Translations under genes and position numbers: made by a program
Assembly (NCBI GenBank): GCA_015680685.1
Contig: MNCI01022307.1
Span: forward strand, 1,242,430 to 1,306,429
DNA: 64,000 nt
Reading direction: 5' to 3'
From: Gnetum montanum
Lineage: Eukaryota > Streptophyta > Gnetopsida > Gnetales > Gnetaceae
Shown: piece after piece, positions 22,401-31,870 of the stretch
Numbering within the stretch: position 1 is the stretch's first letter
Layout: each line of letters begins with the position of its first letter
Notes under the pieces: generated by a model
Told to the model about the DNA's origin: nothing
The model's input: only the letters and a program-made list of their open reading frames with translations
Databases searched by the model: none

Positions 22401-23112
22401 CGCTCAAAGGCTCTTGAAAATTGCCTATGGGAGTCAGCAAGGGCCATCTTTGTCTGGTCTAACACCGTGACACGAAGAATGGGGCCTGCCATAAATGTCT
22501 CTAATGCTATGTGTATTAAATCAAGTCCACCATCATCATCGTGCATCCCCTGTTCATCAAAATGGGGCCTACATAGGAAAACAACATTCACATTTAGATG
22601 ATGACATAAAATTAAAAAGAAATTGCAAGTTAAAGTAAGACACAAAGGAGCATACCGGTCCACTTTATATACTATCCCGGGTGGGTTTTGAAATAAAGTA
22701 TGCACACAGAGGGCCAGGAAAAGTGTGTTGCTACTGTTGTAATGATTATAGGCAGGCATCTGCCACACATGAGTTAAAGGATGAGTGCATCTAGGACCCT
22801 CAGCAGTGCCTCCCTCCACTCTAAAAAGTTCCTCATCGATGTCAGTGATGAAGGCTAGTATCTCTTGTGTAGCCCTAGGCAAAATGGTCTCAATAATATC
22901 ACGAGCCATTTGTTCACTTAGATGAGACCATATGAAAACACTGAAATTTTGTAGTATAAATGACAAGAACGAATTAGCCTTGGGACAGAACCATATTACA
23001 CGAGGCCTAATTCGCATGTCATAGGGAGGTGTGTCAGGCCCAAGGGGGCCAAGCCAAGCAAGTACCTCAACAAGCTCAATAACAAGGAGAGAAGATTTAG
23101 GTCCCTTGCACA
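19415..23112 (-). pseudogene. Antisense multi-exon gene within element F (between protease and RT)
   Basis: On the minus strand I can read seven exons: about 23112-22656, 22568-22297, 22198-21152, about 21053-20785, 20711-20511, 20415-19637 and 19495-19415 (stop TGA). Introns are 73-141 bp and have usual ends (for example GTATGC..TGTAG, GTAAGT..TTTAG, GTGTGT..TGTAG, GTGAGT..TATAG). Phases fit at nearly all joins (2, 1, 1, 1, 1, 0); the exon 3-4 acceptor is ambiguous by a few bases. Donor 2 reads ATAAGT where GTAAGT is expected. The protein would be about 1030 residues: a globular part with LTIEFLFDLFGIPMNG in exon 3, reminiscent of plant transposon/plant-mobile-domain proteins; a Lys/Arg patch; an acidic linker (exon 4); and a coiled-coil (LKETLAKEREEKRDL, exon 6). 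Four internal stops show decay. The true first exon was not found. Confidence 0.65.
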
Positions 23113-23404
23113 TAAGCAAAACATTGGGTAAGTGAAAAATCCAAGAACTAACAATAGATCAACATCATATAAAACCAAAAAATCACATAAACAAATATCA
23201 CACCCCATGAGACAAGGACACTAACATCTATTTAGTATAATCTTATGCTTACCGGGACACATTAAAATCAGTTTCAAAGAAAATCCATGTTTAAATAATT
23301 TAATCACAGAAAAATAATAAATAATGTAAACAATATAAAATTTATAAATCATTGAACATCTTCATGAAAAGCCCAGGATCAAAAAAAAAAATTTAAAATC
23401 CAAA
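23113..23404 (-). other. Upstream flank or intron of the antisense gene
   Basis: AT-rich with no coding sense. A possible acceptor (TGTGCAAG) adjoins exon 1 at about 23112. No convincing TATA box was fixed. Confidence 0.4.
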
Positions 23405-23700
23405 ATCCATGGTCACGCTGCCCCAGGAGAAAAACTGAAAAATCAAGTCACGCTACCCAGGGGAGAAAACTAAAAAATTCAAGACCTTGCTACCCCAGGA
23501 CTAAATCTAGAAACCCCAAGTCATGCTGAGACCCTTTGTAAAATTCAAAATGTCAGTCACGCTGGGTTCCCTATGAGACCCAAACTTAAAACAATCACAT
23601 TGAAATTCAAAATTTTGGTCACGATGAGATTCAAAATCTAAAACAGTCGCATTGAAGTTCCCTAAGAATCAAAATGTTGTAGTCACACTACCAAGGAAAA
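23405..23700 (-). repeat. Internal GTCACGCTG-type array upstream of the antisense gene
   Basis: Eight or nine units such as GGTCACGCTG (23411), AGTCACGCTA (23444), AGTCATGCTG (23519), CAGTCACGCTGG (23556), GGTCACGATG (23624), AGTCGCATTG (23651) and AGTCACACTA (23681) are spaced about 25-45 bp apart. The same core fills the upstream part of F's LTR (12085-13720). It parallels the matched arrays of A, C and D1. Confidence 0.6.
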
Positions 23701-24983
23701 AATAGTAAGGATAGGATAGTTACGCATCATTCAGATCTGTTATGAAAGATTTCTTCATTTAGTTATTAACTAGCTTTGCATGTATACCAACAGTTTTCAC
23801 CTACTGGGGAATTAGCTCAGTGATCGCGTACATCAATGTTGTTTCATTCTCTGTAGGTCAGATGCGAATGATGCCAAACGTGAACCACATAGTGTCAATG
23901 AAGGTAGCACACACAAATAAGCAAGTACATACCTACAAAAAAAATCATTTGATTTTTCATGATAGCCATTGTTCAAACGTTTGGATCGAGGTTGACCGCG
24001 TAGACATGATCAGAAGATTCCAAGCCCCAAAGTAGAAGGGAGAAAACGTTCTCGAGCCCAGGGTTGCCCTGAGTTGCTAGACTCATGTTCGACTAGTGAG
24101 TCTCACAATAAGGCCGACGTAACAGATGTAAATAGAAAATGAGTAGAAGTAAAGAAACCTCGAGTTTACGTTAGCTTTCCCTGCAACTAGTCATGCCAAG
24201 AAAGCCCAAAACCCTGCAACTAAGAACCTCTGCACTCATGCCCGAAATCGCAAGCCCAAAAATCCCAGGCACAAATTCTTGCCCTAGGTAACACTACTTG
24301 CAGAAATACCAGAAAAAAAAATCAGGGGCAAAGATTTAGCTTTGCAAGGCCCTATTCCACATTGTAATCTTGACTTCAGGGAGATGTTGGATGAGCTCTT
24401 CACTCTCCTCCACGAACGCCAAGGCTGCTTACTTCCTTCCCTTCCATCGGTTGCCTTCCCCTTGTCCTTATCTTTCATGGTCATGCTGACGCTGACGCTA
24501 ATGCCTTGGCTCACACTGCACTCTGGGAAGGTCACGCTGTTCTCCCAATTGTCAGCAACTCATGATGACAAAAATGAGGCTTTTTTTTCAAAATTCCCTT
24601 TTCTATTCCCCCTTGGTAATTTATTTATTTTATTCTAATTTTTAGGCCTTTTATTTTGGTTGCTATTCTTGTTTTAACTACATGTTGTTGTTCAAGCCAT
24701 CTTTGCCTTATGCTTGCGCAAATTTCCTTGTCATTCCAATCCCCCCAAATTGGGTGCAAAATTTCTTATGAACAGAGGAGGAAAGTGCAGAAAATCAATG
24801 AAAATACATATAAACATATATAAACATTTAGAAACAACATAAAATTTCATAAAACTTTAAAATATCCATGACCTTATTATCCACTTGAAAATTTAAAATT
24901 TAAATATAGAGTTTAAAAGTCAAAAAAATTTTAAAATTTAAAAATAGTGCATGCACTCAGTTCAAATGGCAAGTCAACATGTG
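23701..24983. other. Element F internal region between antisense array and right-hand repeats
   Basis: No firm gene. A short group of ACGCTG/GTCACGCTG motifs lies at 24477-24540 next to a minus-strand ATG at 24484; the reading frame there does not join the antisense gene in phase, so I leave it unassigned. The stretch 24830-24960 is A/T-rich. Confidence 0.4.
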
Positions 24984-25035
24984 GCCTGGTATGGCCTTAA
25001 ACAACCACATGGCCCGGTATGGCCTTAAACTGCCA
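24984..25035 (+). repeat. Two copies of a GGTATGGCCTTAAAC repeat, right of the antisense gene
   Basis: GTGGCCTGGTATGGCCTTAA and ATGGCCCGGTATGGCCTTAA lie back to back. They resemble the TTAAACTA repeats at 18746-19040, so the antisense unit is bracketed by related repeats. Confidence 0.5.
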
Positions 25036-25157
25036 TGATTTCCACCGCATCTCCTAATTTTGTTAGTACACAGTTTAATTATCCTATGTTCATTCACACT
25101 TTGTAATTCTCTTGCCAAAAGCGTGTCTCTTACTTCGCTCCCATTTTAAATTGGCAG

Positions 25158-26610
25158 GAGTGAGCACCATGGCCACCAAGAAAATCCTCTCAACATTGTC
25201 TCTCGATGGACCATATGGGAAGATAGAGAGAACGATCAACCCAGAATCCTTGGATCTAAATTCATCCACTTATACTGATTTGATAGCCTCCACTCAAGAA
25301 ACTTAGACTGGCCTAAAAACATGACTAAAACTCTAGACCTAGAAGCTGATAATATCACTGAAGATCCTCTAGTTGAAATCCCCATTACCACAGTCAATGG
25401 TGAAGCTAGAACATTAGAATTGAGTGCCTTAGTAGACTCACAACTCGTAGGTGACATCACCCAAGTGTTAAAAGACAACATAAAAATGTTCGCATGGTCA
25501 TATACCAAAATGCCAGGATTAGACCCCGAGATCATCGAACACAACATTACCCTTGATGAAAAAATTAAACCAGTAAAGAAAAAAGCACGAAAGGTTAGAC
25601 CTGAAGTGGCATTAGCAGTCTGCGCTGAAATCATAAAGTGATACCAAGCCGGTTTCATCCAACTCGTTGAGTATTCTGATTGGGTGTCAAACATTGTTGT
25701 AGTTCCTAAGAAGAATGGTAGTATACGCATATGCATTGACTTTTGTGATCTCAATGTAGCCACTATAAAGGATGATTTCCCGTTACCTAGCATTGATCAA
25801 CTTATTGACACGAATGCTGGGCATGCGCTATTGTCCTTCATGGACGGATTTTCGGGCTATAATGAAATAAGAATCAATTTGGGACATCAACTTAGGACAA
25901 CTTTTATGATACCTTGGGGCACATTCTGTTATACGATGATGCCATTTGATCTTAAAAATGTAGGTGCCACATATCAGCGAGCAATGACATACATATTTAG
26001 TGATTACATGCTTAATTTGCTCAATGATTATGTTGACGACATCGTGGTCAAATATAAAACAATTGAACAACATGCAAAAGACCTAGACTTAGTACTTAAA
26101 TGTTGTTTCAAATATGACCTTAGACTCAACCTGAAGAAATGCGTGTTTGGCATCAAAACGGGAAAAATGCTCATTTTCCTAGTCTCCAAAATAGGGATAC
26201 GGGTAGACCCTGATAAGGTTAAAGCAATAACCAATATGCAACCTCTAAGAAACCTTACCGAACTACATGGCCTCCAAGGTAGACTACAATTCATCAGATG
26301 CTTTATCGAAAGGCTGACAGATAAGTTGAGTCCTATGCAACATCTATTATGAAAGAATGTATATTTCCAATGGACTCAACAATGCCAAGAGGCGTTCGAG
26401 AACATAAAACAAGAGTTGGCTCAACTACCAACTATTTATCCTCCACAAAGTGATAAACCTTTCTATATCTATCTTGCAACTTTCGGTTCCTCCATTGCAT
26501 CCATGTTTATCAAAAACGTCAAGATGGAGCTGAGATCCCTGTGTATTATCTAAGCCACGCTTTAATAGCGTATGAACAATGATACAACGACGTAGAAAAA
26601 TCATGCATCA
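25158..26610 (+). pseudogene. Reverse transcriptase and first RNase H region of element F
   Basis: A splice-acceptor-like TTGGCAG ends at 25157, consistent with the intron that Ogre elements carry between PR and RT. Coding runs 25321-25641 (FAWSYTKMPGLDPEI, the pre-RT signature), one stop, then 25684-26352 with VVPKKNGSIRICIDF, MMPFDLKNVGATYQRAM and the catalytic box YVDDIVVK at about 26029-26052. The connection/RNase H follows at about 26353-26800 (FQWTQQCQEAFENIK) but is broken by frameshifts around 26490-26620. The enzyme would copy element RNA to DNA. The YVDD box is intact, but the frame is not. Confidence 0.8.
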
Positions 26611-26879
26611 CCCTCATCTTATCCTTGAAGAAATGGCAGCATTATCTCTTCCGTAATCAGGTTCACATCATTTACAAGGATAATGTACTCCGTGCTAACA
26701 CCTATGAGTCAAGTAGGTTAGCTAAGTGGAAAGCAATGATCGTAGAGTTTGACTTGCACTATCTCGCTCAATCTTCCACAAAAGGTCAAGTAATAGTCAC
26801 ACAACTAACTATCTCACCGATGCACGATCAAACGACAATAAATCCTGAATTCCCAGATGAAAATGTTAATAGTGTAGAC

Positions 26880-27290
26880 ACTGTACTTGATAACTACGAG
26901 GTAATCCTCTACTTCGATGGAGCTTCAACCTCCCGAGGAGGGAGTGCAGTGGCCATTTTAGTATGACCCTTTGGAGAAATCCAACCCTTTACCTACCGAT
27001 TAACCTTTTCTTGCACCAATAACGTGGTGGAGTACGAAGGTCTTCTTCAAGGTCTTCAGGTAGTGTTAACTTCGGGAATCTCATGCCTTGTAGTTCGAGG
27101 GGATTCGCAATTAGTTATTAATGAAGTCACTGAGGTTTACACATGTAAAGCTCTCCATTTGCAACTGTATTGTGATTTGACCAAACATTTGGTGAGGAAA
27201 CTAGTAGAAGTAGATGTACAACATGTCCCTAGAAGTGAAAACATCGTTAATGATGCACTTGCCACACTAGCCTTAAACATGACACCCGAA
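26880..27290 (+). pseudogene. Second (archaeal-type) RNase H of element F
   Basis: VILYFDGASTSRGGSAVAIL (about 26910-26966) supplies the first catalytic Asp. NNVVEYEGLLQGLQ gives the Glu, and RGDSQLVINEV with a later NIVNDALATLA gives further acidic residues. One stop at about 26966 splits it. A second RNase H after the usual one is a known mark of the Tat lineage (Ogre, Retand and relatives). Confidence 0.75.
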
Positions 27291-27399
27291 ATGTTCCATG
27301 CGTTGCCAAGCTCTATAACAAGTTGCGCTGAACCTATAATTAATATGTGTGATGAAATGCCTATAGCATCCATTAGTACAACACATGTAATAGAATGGT

Positions 27400-27785
27400 A
27401 TGATGACATAAAAGAGTACCTTCTAAGAGGCGAACCTCTACAATACTTGACAAGTGCTCAAAAGCATGCTATGCGAAAATGCTCTCGACAATATGCATTA
27501 ATAGGAGACACCTTGTGTCGCAAATCCTACGAAGGCATTCTATTGATGTGCGTTAGTAACATCGATGGTCAAACAATCGTAGAACAAGTCCATGAAGGAC
27601 TTTATGGAGGGCATATAGAACCCAAAGCAATGGCAACGAAGATTAGGTGCTTAGGCTATTATTGGCCACACATGGAGTATGATTACATATCCAAGGTAAG
27701 AATGTGTGACATTTGCCAAAATCATGGTAATCTAATACACGTGCCGCCTAATGAATTGCATACAACACAAATCACATGGCTATCC
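27400..27785 (+). pseudogene. Integrase N-terminal zinc finger of element F, truncated
   Basis: The frame holds the HHCC zinc finger: VHEGLYGGHI followed by VRMCDICQNHGN (about 27589-27730). It then reads PPNELHTTQITW and loses homology. The catalytic DDE core and everything downstream are missing. The break coincides with the start of C gag sequence on the other strand. Confidence 0.75.
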
Positions 27786-28648
27786 TTTATGTGCCTACTA
27801 GGGATTTGGATTGCCTCAGTGATTTGGAGCATGCTCCGAGTAGCCAACAACGACTCATCCGAATCATAGTCCTACTGAGGACCATGATGCCTGTGACAAT
27901 TCTGGTGGCCCCTCCTTTCATGATGGTGAGGCTCGTGCTATTGGTCGCATGTTTCCTCACGTTGTTCCTTCTGAACCTTTTTACCATCATCCTTTTGCTC
28001 CTTCCTACCTCGGTTACATTCAGAGCCTGAGCTGGATGAAGGTGTAGGAGAGTGAGAGGATGGAGAAGAAGGAGAGGCATCACCACCGCTCTGGTGTCGA
28101 TCTTTCCCTTTACCTTGATGATGGCCTTGATTATCTAGACTAGCCTTGCTACGTGACCCTCCATCCCCTTGAGGATTGTGGTCACTTAGAGGCTTGTTCT
28201 GAATGATGGATTGGAGGATCTGCTGCCCCAAGGGAAGTTCGGTTGAATGGGTATCATGAGAGACGGGATCCCCATCGTCTTGTAGCCCTTGTGAGAGTAA
28301 GGGGTTACTGAAGTGTTTTCCCTTCTATTGTTCATATCTGTCCCCCTGCTGTTGGTCTCTTGCTCTTTGTGCCTTAGTGGGACGATAGTCTCAGTAGTCA
28401 TGGTCCTCCATGACATACTCTGCTCCATGGTTTTGGATGCCTAGTCTGTCCAAATTGTGATATAGGATCGTAGGAGCTGATCGGTCGGGTGGTAGCACGA
28501 TGTTGTCCTCCATGTCCCGCCATCACAGGTGCTCATCCTAATGTAGGATGAATGTGAAGTCAGGGACATATTCATTGGGATGCTTGTATACCACCTGACA
28601 TTCTTGTGGCACTGGTGGTTTGAATACCTCTCTCCTGTGAGAATACAT
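27786..28648 (-). pseudogene. gag N-terminal half, element C
   Basis: The ATG at 28648 (MYSHRREVFKPPVP) begins a frame with PNEYVPDFTFILH, which matches D2 (HLDEYVLNITFILHQDE) and E. A basic/Ser-rich linker (SPSSHSPTPSSSSGS) follows at about 28030-28080, then DESLLATRSMLQITEAIQIP. Homology ends at 27786 right after the R-H-I-K-D motif. A few stops are present. It would form the matrix-like part of Gag. Confidence 0.65.
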
Positions 28649-28795
28649 ATTGGATGTTAGATGGTCCATGTAATCAATGTACCTTGCTATTTACCTTAAT
28701 CTGCCTAGTGTGCATAAATATTTCTATCCTGGGTCCATTCTAATGACTTGAATGATAATTTCACTAAGGTTAGATGATGCATGTAAGACTAACAG

Positions 28796-28813
28796 TCCCC
28801 GGCAACGACGCTA
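28796..28813 (-). promoter_or_regulatory. Primer binding site, element C (tRNA-Asp type)
   Basis: The plus strand TCCCCGGCAACGACGCTA differs from the tRNA-Asp 3' end at two positions and lies directly beside the 5' LTR. Confidence 0.8.
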
Positions 28814-28814
28814 A

Positions 28815-29728
28815 TTATGAGCGGCTAGGTACCCCTACGCCCAACCATACAAATCATGGGCGTTTACATGTGACTCGGTTAAAATCTATAGACTGTAAGC
28901 ACTTAATAGAAACTAGACTCTAACTAGTGAAACCTTGGGTTGGAATGGTCGTTGTCCTCCTAATCTCGCTTGTGAGGTTCTGTTTACGATGGTTAAGTGA
29001 GACTAAGGCTAATGATTTTTATAGCTTTTTACTTATCTTTTGGCAGCTAATTAAGGTATGAAAAGTAAGGAATAAATTATTATCTAATCTCTAATTATCC
29101 TAGCTTGTATTCTAACTATTCTTAGCATAAGTATCCGATCCCATCTTCTGAGCATGTTCTGAGCATCTCCTAACACTTCTGGGTTACTAGACGTTAAGCG
29201 TCACTGGGTTTACCAAGTGTTTGATTTACGTTCGAGATGGTCATACTTATGGCCTTTACGAACTACGAATGAGTGATAGCAATTGAAATAATAATAATAG
29301 AAACCTAAGTAATTAGCAAGTAATTAATAGAGCATAAACATATTAAACTACTGAATGCATAAAATAACTAAGTCCAAATGCTGCAAGGAATGCTTGAATA
29401 GTTCATCTTTATTGCTATCACACCAATGGGCTTAGATACATCAACGCTCGAATAAAGAGTTGATCACTTTTGTTATACCTGCTGTAGGCACTTTGAAAAT
29501 TTTTTATCTCCTATGGGAACAAATTGCAAGAGCTTCGCTACAACTAACTAAAAGGTACCTAAATGAGGTGGAAGGCCCTCTTATTTATAGGCCGAAATAG
29601 GCTCTGCGTAAACGGGGCCATGTTGATGCATGGAAGGCTATGTTGACAGGCCCGTGTCGACGCAGCCATGTATACGCAGCCCCGTATACGTGGCCTAGTC
29701 AATGCATCGACTCAAAGACACTTCATCA
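28815..29728 (-). repeat. 5' LTR of element C
   Basis: It is 914 bp and starts TGATGAAGTG on the minus strand at 29728, ending TCATAA at 28815 (the terminal CA is mutated). The TATA box (CCTATAAATAAGAGG) is at 29578-29592, with the GTATACG/GTCGAC array at 29600-29715. It aligns along its whole length with 5537-6446. Confidence 0.88.
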
Positions 29729-29733
29729 TGTGT
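29729..29733. repeat. Target-site duplication TGTGT, right copy (element C)
   Basis: This is the right partner of the copy at 5532-5536. It is followed by sequence that continues element A downstream of its aORF, which confirms that C was inserted into A. Confidence 0.85.
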
Positions 29734-29861
29734 GTTGTGTCTTTATTTTGTTTTCTTCCCACACTGCGGCATCATCCCATTTTTCCATCTAATAATCCCA
29801 TACCTATCCACTATGTAATCACTGTATCTTGAGGATGAGTTTTTATTCAGTCGTGGGGGTA
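29734..29861 (+). promoter_or_regulatory. Element A 3' untranslated end and polypurine tract
   Basis: This is the continuation of A after C's right target duplication. The tract AGTCGTGGGGGTA at 29849-29861 abuts the LTR start TGATGAGATG. Confidence 0.8.
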
Positions 29862-30512
29862 TGATGAGATGCCATTTGAGGCAACCGCGATATCGCATGC
29901 CCAGACGTGATATCGCATCCTTTACTGCGATATCATGTACGCGATATCGCAGCCCTCTGCCAGTCCTATAAATAGGAGGTGGCTCTCCCTATTTTTTAGT
30001 TTTAGATTTAGATTGTAGCTAGACTCTAGCAGTTTTATCCCTCTAGAGATAGAATATTTTCTAGTGTATGCCTACAGTGTGGTGAATGCAATTGTANNNN
30101 NNNNNNNNNNNNNNNNNNNNNNNNNNNNNNNNNNNNNNNNNNNNNNNNNNNNNNNNNNNNNNNNNNNNNNNNNNNNNNNNNNNNNNNNNNNNNNNNNNNN
30201 NNNNNNNNNNNNNNNNNNNNNNNNNNNNNNNNNNNNNNNNNNNNNNNNNNNNNNNNNNNNNNNNNNNNNNNNNNNNNNNNNNNNNNNNNNCCTTCAGGAG
30301 TAGCATTAGATTAGAAACCCATCATACACCTCACTCTGGACTAAACCATATGTGACAAAGCTAATACTAGTCTAGGTGGGAAGACCGCAAACTACGACCT
30401 AAGGCTAACTATCTAGGTGCCACAACTAGTCCATTTGTAGAGTTCAACCGAATCGCACTTGAAAACGCCCGTATTCATATGGTTGAGTGTAGGGGCACCT
30501 CGTGACTCATCA
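29862..30512 (+). repeat. 3' LTR of element A (with gap)
   Basis: It starts TGATGAGATG after the PPT and ends GACTCATCA at 30512. GCGATATCGC is at 29887-29896 and 29941-29950; the TATA box CTATAAATAGG is at 29966-29976. An N gap (30097-30290) lies inside, so the 651-bp length is not reliable. Confidence 0.85.
30097..30290. other. Assembly gap (194 N)
   Basis: Unknown sequence inside the element A LTR. Confidence 0.95.
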
Positions 30513-30637
30513 ATAAGGTAACCATTTTGTCTTAAGTCTCCTTTTAATATTTATTCTAGGTATCCACATGGTTAAGCATTTTAGAGCATTTTAAAGCATT
30601 TCTAATATTTCATTCTTTAAGTTTGTTGATAGGTGAT

Positions 30638-30769
30638 TATTTAGCTTGTATTATTTGGCAAGAGGTTGTCAGTTTGAGTCACACTTAAGGGTTGGGTCAT
30701 TGAGTTATGAACTTCTAAATTGTCTACATGTCTAGGGATGTGCATATTTCATTTATTTTAGGTTCCAAC
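30638..30769 (+). mobile_element. tRNA-derived SINE copy 1
   Basis: An A-box-like TTTAGCTTGTATTATTTGGC lies at 30640 and a B-box-like CAGTTTGAGTCAC at 30670. The 3' tail TATTTCATTTATTTTAGGTTC, then CAAC, is shared with copies at 34534-34672 (-) and 52268-52411 (+). It is too diverged to be a working tRNA or Pol III gene. Confidence 0.55.
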
Positions 30770-31870
30770 CCATCTCTTCCCAGCCTCCACATGTCAAATA
30801 ACTAGCATGAGGCAATATGTTATATTTTTTTGTAATTCTTCTAATGCATAGTGTTAGCTATATGTCTTGGGATATACCGAAGTATCAAGTTGGCTATGTG
30901 TTTTAGGAGTAAATATAATAAAAAATTTCTTGGTTTCGCAACCTCACTTCCAATGCAAGACAAAGTATATTGTTTTAAGATATTCTTTTCTAATTCATAG
31001 TTAAAGTAATAACTTTGAACTAAAACTAATGTATCATAATAGCTATGTAATACTTCTGTAGGTGCCTTACCTTGTAAATTGAAATTAACTAGCATATATC
31101 TTAGGGTTATACACTATATGTATGGTATTTTAGTTTGAATAAGGTGTTGAAGGAGGGATCCAAGCCTAATATCACTTATTTGTGAGTGACTACAATCTCA
31201 TTCCAAGGGTGAGTGTTTCTTAGATAGTAGGGCATCATCTCTTAGTTTGATGCTAGCTATTAACTAAATCTCAAGGTTTTTAATCTTGACTTAGTCTTTT
31301 AGCTTAATGGTTAGCATTCTCTAGTATTGGATATCAAGTTTAAGATTTGAGTCAAAAGTACTCTATGTATTACAAGCAATTGCTTGTATCCTTGAGTGTT
31401 GAGAGATTATTTATAAACTATTAAAAAAATCTAAAAAATCTTTTTCTATGGTTTAATAAGATTGGGTAGGATTAGGAAAAGGTTAGGTCTGCCTAGGACA
31501 TGCCCCTAAGCTAGCAACATAGCAACTGCATAATAGGCACAAAGAGGATGCCAGTACTAGGCTTTGAAGCCAACACATGTGAGTAAAAGCTATGCAACAA
31601 AATAATAAGTAAAGAAAATACAAAGTATATCAAGTCATCAACATAGAAATGAGAATTAAAAAAAGCCAAATAGTTTAAAAGATGCATTTTAAGGTTTTTA
31701 TCCTAACGGACAATCTTGAAAAACTTTCCCTCTAGGGTAAAAAAAGGATTAGGCCTTTCCCTCATTTAAAAGCACCCTCATAGGTTTTCACTTCTTACTC
31801 AAGAGTCTTTTTTTAAAAGAGAAAAAGAATATTCTCTCCAAAGAAAAATAAATGGAATAATAAAAATTAG
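30770..31870. other. Unassigned AT-rich stretch
   Basis: No gene is supported. A tRNA-like patch with TAGCTTAATGGTTAGCA (31299) and AGATTTGAGTC (31343) may be another decayed SINE, but it lacks the shared tail. Confidence 0.4.

Larger units (their letters stand above)
12067..27785 (+). mobile_element. Element F: Tat/Ogre-like Ty3/gypsy retrotransposon with an antisense gene, 3' end missing
   Basis: From left to right: a long 5' LTR, PBS, gag-protease, direct repeats, a minus-strand multi-exon gene, RT, RNase H, a second archaeal-type RNase H and the integrase zinc finger. It breaks off at about 27785 before the integrase catalytic core, and no 3' LTR is present. The second RNase H, the gap between PR and RT, the long LTR and a PBS starting TGGCGCTAGAA fit the Tat lineage including Ogre. 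The left boundary at 12067 is inferred from where B's LTR ends. Confidence 0.7.
5537..29728 (-). mobile_element. Element C: Athila-like retrotransposon nested in A, with its pol region replaced by B and F
   Basis: On the minus strand the order is 5' LTR (29728-28815), PBS, gag N-terminus (28648-27786), foreign sequence of F and B, spacer, internal promoter, aORF (9549-6695), PPT and 3' LTR (6446-5537). The LTRs are alike throughout (roughly 90% by eye, most differences C/T or G/A) and are bracketed by TGTGT. The internal promoter array type (GTATACG and GTCGAC) equals that of both LTRs, which assigns 6447-10745 to C and not to B. The protease-to-integrase region of C is missing. Confidence 0.8.
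1..30512 (+). mobile_element. Element A: Athila-like Ty3/gypsy retrotransposon, 5' end outside window, split by element C
   Basis: Element A occupies 1-5536 and resumes at 29734-30512. In order it holds the gag C-terminus, a T-rich spacer, an internal promoter, the coiled-coil aORF, a PPT and a 3' LTR. Continuity across the 24-kb interruption is shown by the TGTGT duplication on both sides of element C and because the sequence after 29733 is what follows the aORF in elements D1 and G (a stretch with CCCATACCT, then a PPT). No protease, RT, RNase H or integrase lies between gag and the spacer, so this copy lacks pol. The 5' LTR would lie left of the window. Confidence 0.8.

Noticed and set aside
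24433-24484. Possible first exon of the antisense gene (ATG at 24484, donor GTAAGC)
   Set aside because: The exon would end in phase 1, but the acceptor before exon 1 at 23112 needs phase 0 and would give a stop; not supported.
27787-28086. Leu-rich frames opposite C gag
   Set aside because: They are shadows of the Ser/His/Asp-rich gag linker.
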